Source: Acorus gramineus
Taxonomy: Eukaryota > Streptophyta > Magnoliopsida > Acorales > Acoraceae
Length of the DNA: 64,000 nucleotides
NCBI GenBank assembly: GCA_030737835.1
Contig: CM060852.1
Coordinates: 2,905,813-2,969,812, forward strand
Direction: 5' to 3'
The notes beneath the pieces are model-generated. The model was given only the letters and a program-made list of their open reading frames with translations, searched no databases and was not told where the DNA came from. The position numbers and the translations under genes were made by a program. How positions within the stretch are numbered: position 1 is the first letter of the stretch; every line of letters starts with the position of its first letter. Shown piece by piece: positions 61,555 through 64,000 of this stretch.

Positions 61555-62707
61555 TTACTCTGGTAAATTATCGTTGAATCCACTTCCTCCTTCGTAACCA
61601 CTACCTTCGTACTGACCTCTTCCGTATTCACCTCCGTAATTCATTCCTCCAAACAGACCTCTCATGTATTCACCTCCTACAAAATCACCTCTCATGGATC
61701 CATCTTGGCCATTAGTTTTTGATGATGATCCTCCTACATCGTGATTGCTAGTGTTCTTATTTAGAATTTGTTGTTTTTTCTTTTGAAAATACTCGCGTTC
61801 CATGGGATCATTAATTGCATCCAAGTTTATTAACATGATTTCTTTCTCTTCACGCTCACGCTCAAGTATCTGACGGTCACGCTGAATCTGCAACTTTTTC
61901 TTGTCATTTTCCACCTTTTAATATCATCAGCTGATACATGTGGGACCTATCGTTTTCCCGTTGTTCCTGTTGTTCTTATCCTCTTTTTAAAATCTTGCAG
62001 ATTTCTTTGTTTTCTACTGACATTGTTTCAACATCATCTCGGATGTCAGTCGCTTGCCTCCTCTTCGACTTTTCTTTTTTCCTATCTGTAGGTCGACTTA
62101 TTGATTCGTCGACTGGTGATTGCTCGCCATTCATTAGAGCAATTTCATCATCATCTGCATTTAAGTCAATGCTCCTGGATAAACGTGGTGAACTTGAATC
62201 AGATCTTTGGGAGAAACTAACTTTGAAGATTTGGAAGCTACAGGAGACTCGGTATTTGCCCATTTCTCAGCATCCTTGAGGATCGACCAAACATGATTGA
62301 ATTGGAACCCTTTTTTCTCTTCTGTATCTTCTCCAAATAAGATCCGAGCACGATCGATCTACCAAATAAGCAAAAGAATTCACTATAAAAAGTTGGAAAG
62401 TAATATAATAATTATATAAAAATATAACTCAAATACTTACAATGTCAAGTTCCGAAGCACCAATTGGGTTAAGGCGCTCGACTTGTCGAATGCATCATCG
62501 AAATTTATTTATGGCCTTCATAATTAAAGCCATACGATATGCAAGAGATTTTGAACTCCTACGTCTATCACAATAGTTCGGTCTCCTCTCATGAAATATT
62601 GTTGAAATTCTCTCCCACAACTTGTCTTTTTTTTTATTGGTTTCCAATATTGGATCTTGAGATACCTCAAGCCAAGCATGGCACAAGACTTGGGTATCGT
62701 TTGGCAA
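61555..62707 (-). pseudogene. NAM-associated / trihelix-like protein (PIF/Harbinger accessory type), frameshifted
   Basis: Minus-strand segments read in order as TQVLCHAWLEVSQDPILETN, KLWERISTIFHER, RRSSKSLAYRMALIMKAINKF (62495-62707), CIRQVERLNPIGASELDI, a GTAAGT donor near 62440 and TAG acceptor near 62361, then RARILFGED, FNHVWSILKDAEKWA, then an acidic/basic segment and MENDKKKLQIQRDRQILERE with a glycine-rich tail (61555-61914). This is the layout of plant proteins with a Myb/SANT-like N terminus and a NAM-associated C-terminal domain, many of which derive from PIF/Harbinger transposons. It is dead: a TGA follows KFR, a frameshift lies near 62200 and two stops lie near 61935. Residues upstream of TQVLC are not recognisable. 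No Harbinger transposase is present in the window. Confidence 0.75.
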
Positions 62708-63582
62708 TTGCTCAAAAGTACTTCTGAACGACTTCTCCTTCTAGAGAATTCAGAAGGAGAAATAATCGCGTTTGGGAACCTGATAACTACCACTTCTCAT
62801 TCTGTAGAAGGAGACAAACTCTTCTTTCCAGAAAGAGAAAATAACTCCTTCTATAGAAAGAGTTTTTTCACTTCTGTAGAAGTTAAAAAAAAAATTAATT
62901 TTTTAACAAAAACACCCTTATAAAATTTTATAAATTCTCAAAAAACCCTTTTTAGTTATTATTAATAACAAATTTACTTTCATCTCTTTCATTATAAATT
63001 ATTTAAAAAAATTTACTATGTGAAATTGATCGAGTAACTATATATAAAAAAATTTCATAAAAAAAAAAACTATATATAAAAAATATCACTCTCGTTGATT
63101 ATTGACCGTCTAATGCATGGACTTGTTCCGATATAACATAATATTATAACAAACTCATAATATTATAACAAACTCAAACTCATAATCATATAACAAACTC
63201 ACCGACGTTATTAATGCATGGGCGTATCTCCAAACTCATAATTATTCCATGCAATTTAAGAAGGAATTACATGTTAAATCATATTTCTATGACGTCTTGA
63301 ATTGGACTTACATGTCAAATTATTTCATATTTTATAAATTTTTATCTGCCTTTTATTTATATCTTATTAATGGTAAACCAAATAACAAAAATCTCAATTT
63401 TATATTTCTCAATGAGAATAACTAACAGTATACTAAATAAAAAATAAATTATTATTTCTCTATACTGAGATAATTATTTATTCCACAATAGCTTATATAG
63501 TTATTACTTTTTGAATTTTTTATAAAAAATACTAAAATAGTTTTCATTATTTTGTAAATATGATACATATATATGGATAATG
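62708..63582. other. Intergenic DNA with short inverted and tandem repeats
   Basis: From 62715 to 62892 CTTCTNNAGAAG/GAAGGAG words recur in both orientations. ATAATATTATAACAAACTCA is repeated imperfectly three times at about 63137-63202. A Tourist-like fragment at about 63243-63440 matches 60200-60355. No gene. Confidence 0.5.
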
Positions 63583-63832
63583 TTACATCCAACCCCATTT
63601 TCAACCATAATTTCAGTCTACACGTGTTTCGAATTTTTTAAAACTAATATACCTCATATAATGAGATACATGCTTTTATAAAAAAATGAAACATATATTC
63701 CAATGAATTGCATTGATGCATTTACAGAGAATATAAAAAAATTCTTTCAGAGCATATGCCTTGTTAACGTGAGCATATGCGTCGACATGAATCTATCGAC
63801 GCATATAGGGCTGGAATTGGATCTGGGTGTAA
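63583..63832. mobile_element. Small TIR element, TTACATCCAG family, copy 2
   Basis: 250 bp, aligned end to end with 38422-38670. Ends TTACATCCAACCCC and the complement of TTACACCCAGATCC. Contains an 11-bp perfect hairpin, ATATGCGTCGA (63775-63785) against TCGACGCATAT (63796-63806). Confidence 0.75.
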
Positions 63833-64000
63833 CAACGCCCTATATATATATCCGAATGAATTGTATTTTATCTGGGTGTAATTTTTTATATTTTATTTTA
63901 ACTAAGTATAAAATGGACTATGTAATAAAGCTCCTCTTTTAATCAAGTGCGTAGTTCCACTTAGTCTGTTTTGCAGCTCATCTATAGCCCCCATATATTA
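63833..64000. other. Intergenic DNA at the window edge
   Basis: Short AT-rich remainder; nothing recognised. Confidence 0.4.

Noticed and set aside
60200..63392. Direct repeats at 60200-60355 and 63243-63392 as LTRs enclosing the NAM-associated pseudogene
   Set aside because: The repeats resemble Tourist-type MITE fragments, no primer-binding site or polypurine tract adjoins them, and the enclosed gene is on neither element's plan.

Overview
This is nuclear DNA from a flowering plant. It is AT-rich, its genes are split by GT-AG introns, coding exons stand out as GC-rich islands, a chloroplast-targeted MEP-pathway enzyme is present, and more than half of the sequence is transposable-element (TE) material typical of angiosperms (hAT and Tourist-type MITEs, Ty1/copia, Ty3/gypsy, L1-type LINE, SINE). 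The strong GC contrast between exons and background would suit a non-grass monocot or a magnoliid, but the species cannot be fixed from the sequence.

Four host genes look intact: a DUF1645 protein (10484-11272, +), a complete 12-exon DXR gene for 1-deoxy-D-xylulose-5-phosphate reductoisomerase (15283-20207, -), a short uncharacterised 'CCCPC' cysteine-rich protein (30446-30898, -) and a two-exon UDP-glycosyltransferase (58424-60018, -). Two broken genes are also visible: an unprocessed ribosomal protein S4 pseudogene that keeps all its introns (725-3203, -) and a frameshifted NAM-associated/trihelix-like gene of the PIF/Harbinger accessory type (61555-62707, -).

The main structure is one nested TE block at 42426-58247. 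A full-length L1-type LINE (about 6.5 kb of its own sequence, bounded by a perfect 14-bp target-site duplication, TSD) carries three later insertions: a 5.5-kb Ty1/copia element in ORF1, a 1.4-kb solo LTR in ORF2, and a 2.35-kb gag-only Ty3/gypsy derivative in its 3' UTR. The rest of the intergenic DNA holds many small elements with recognisable terminal inverted repeats (TIRs) and TSDs: hAT-type MITEs with 8-bp duplications, Tourist-type MITEs with TTA/TAA duplications, foldback elements, a SINE and a nearly gutted copia relic of 453 bp.

The host genes do not form a functional cluster. DXR acts in plastid isoprenoid synthesis, the UGT probably glycosylates a small specialised metabolite, and the DUF1645 gene has ABRE/G-box elements upstream that fit stress responsiveness. 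All assignments come from reading translations and comparing them with known family motifs; no database search was run.
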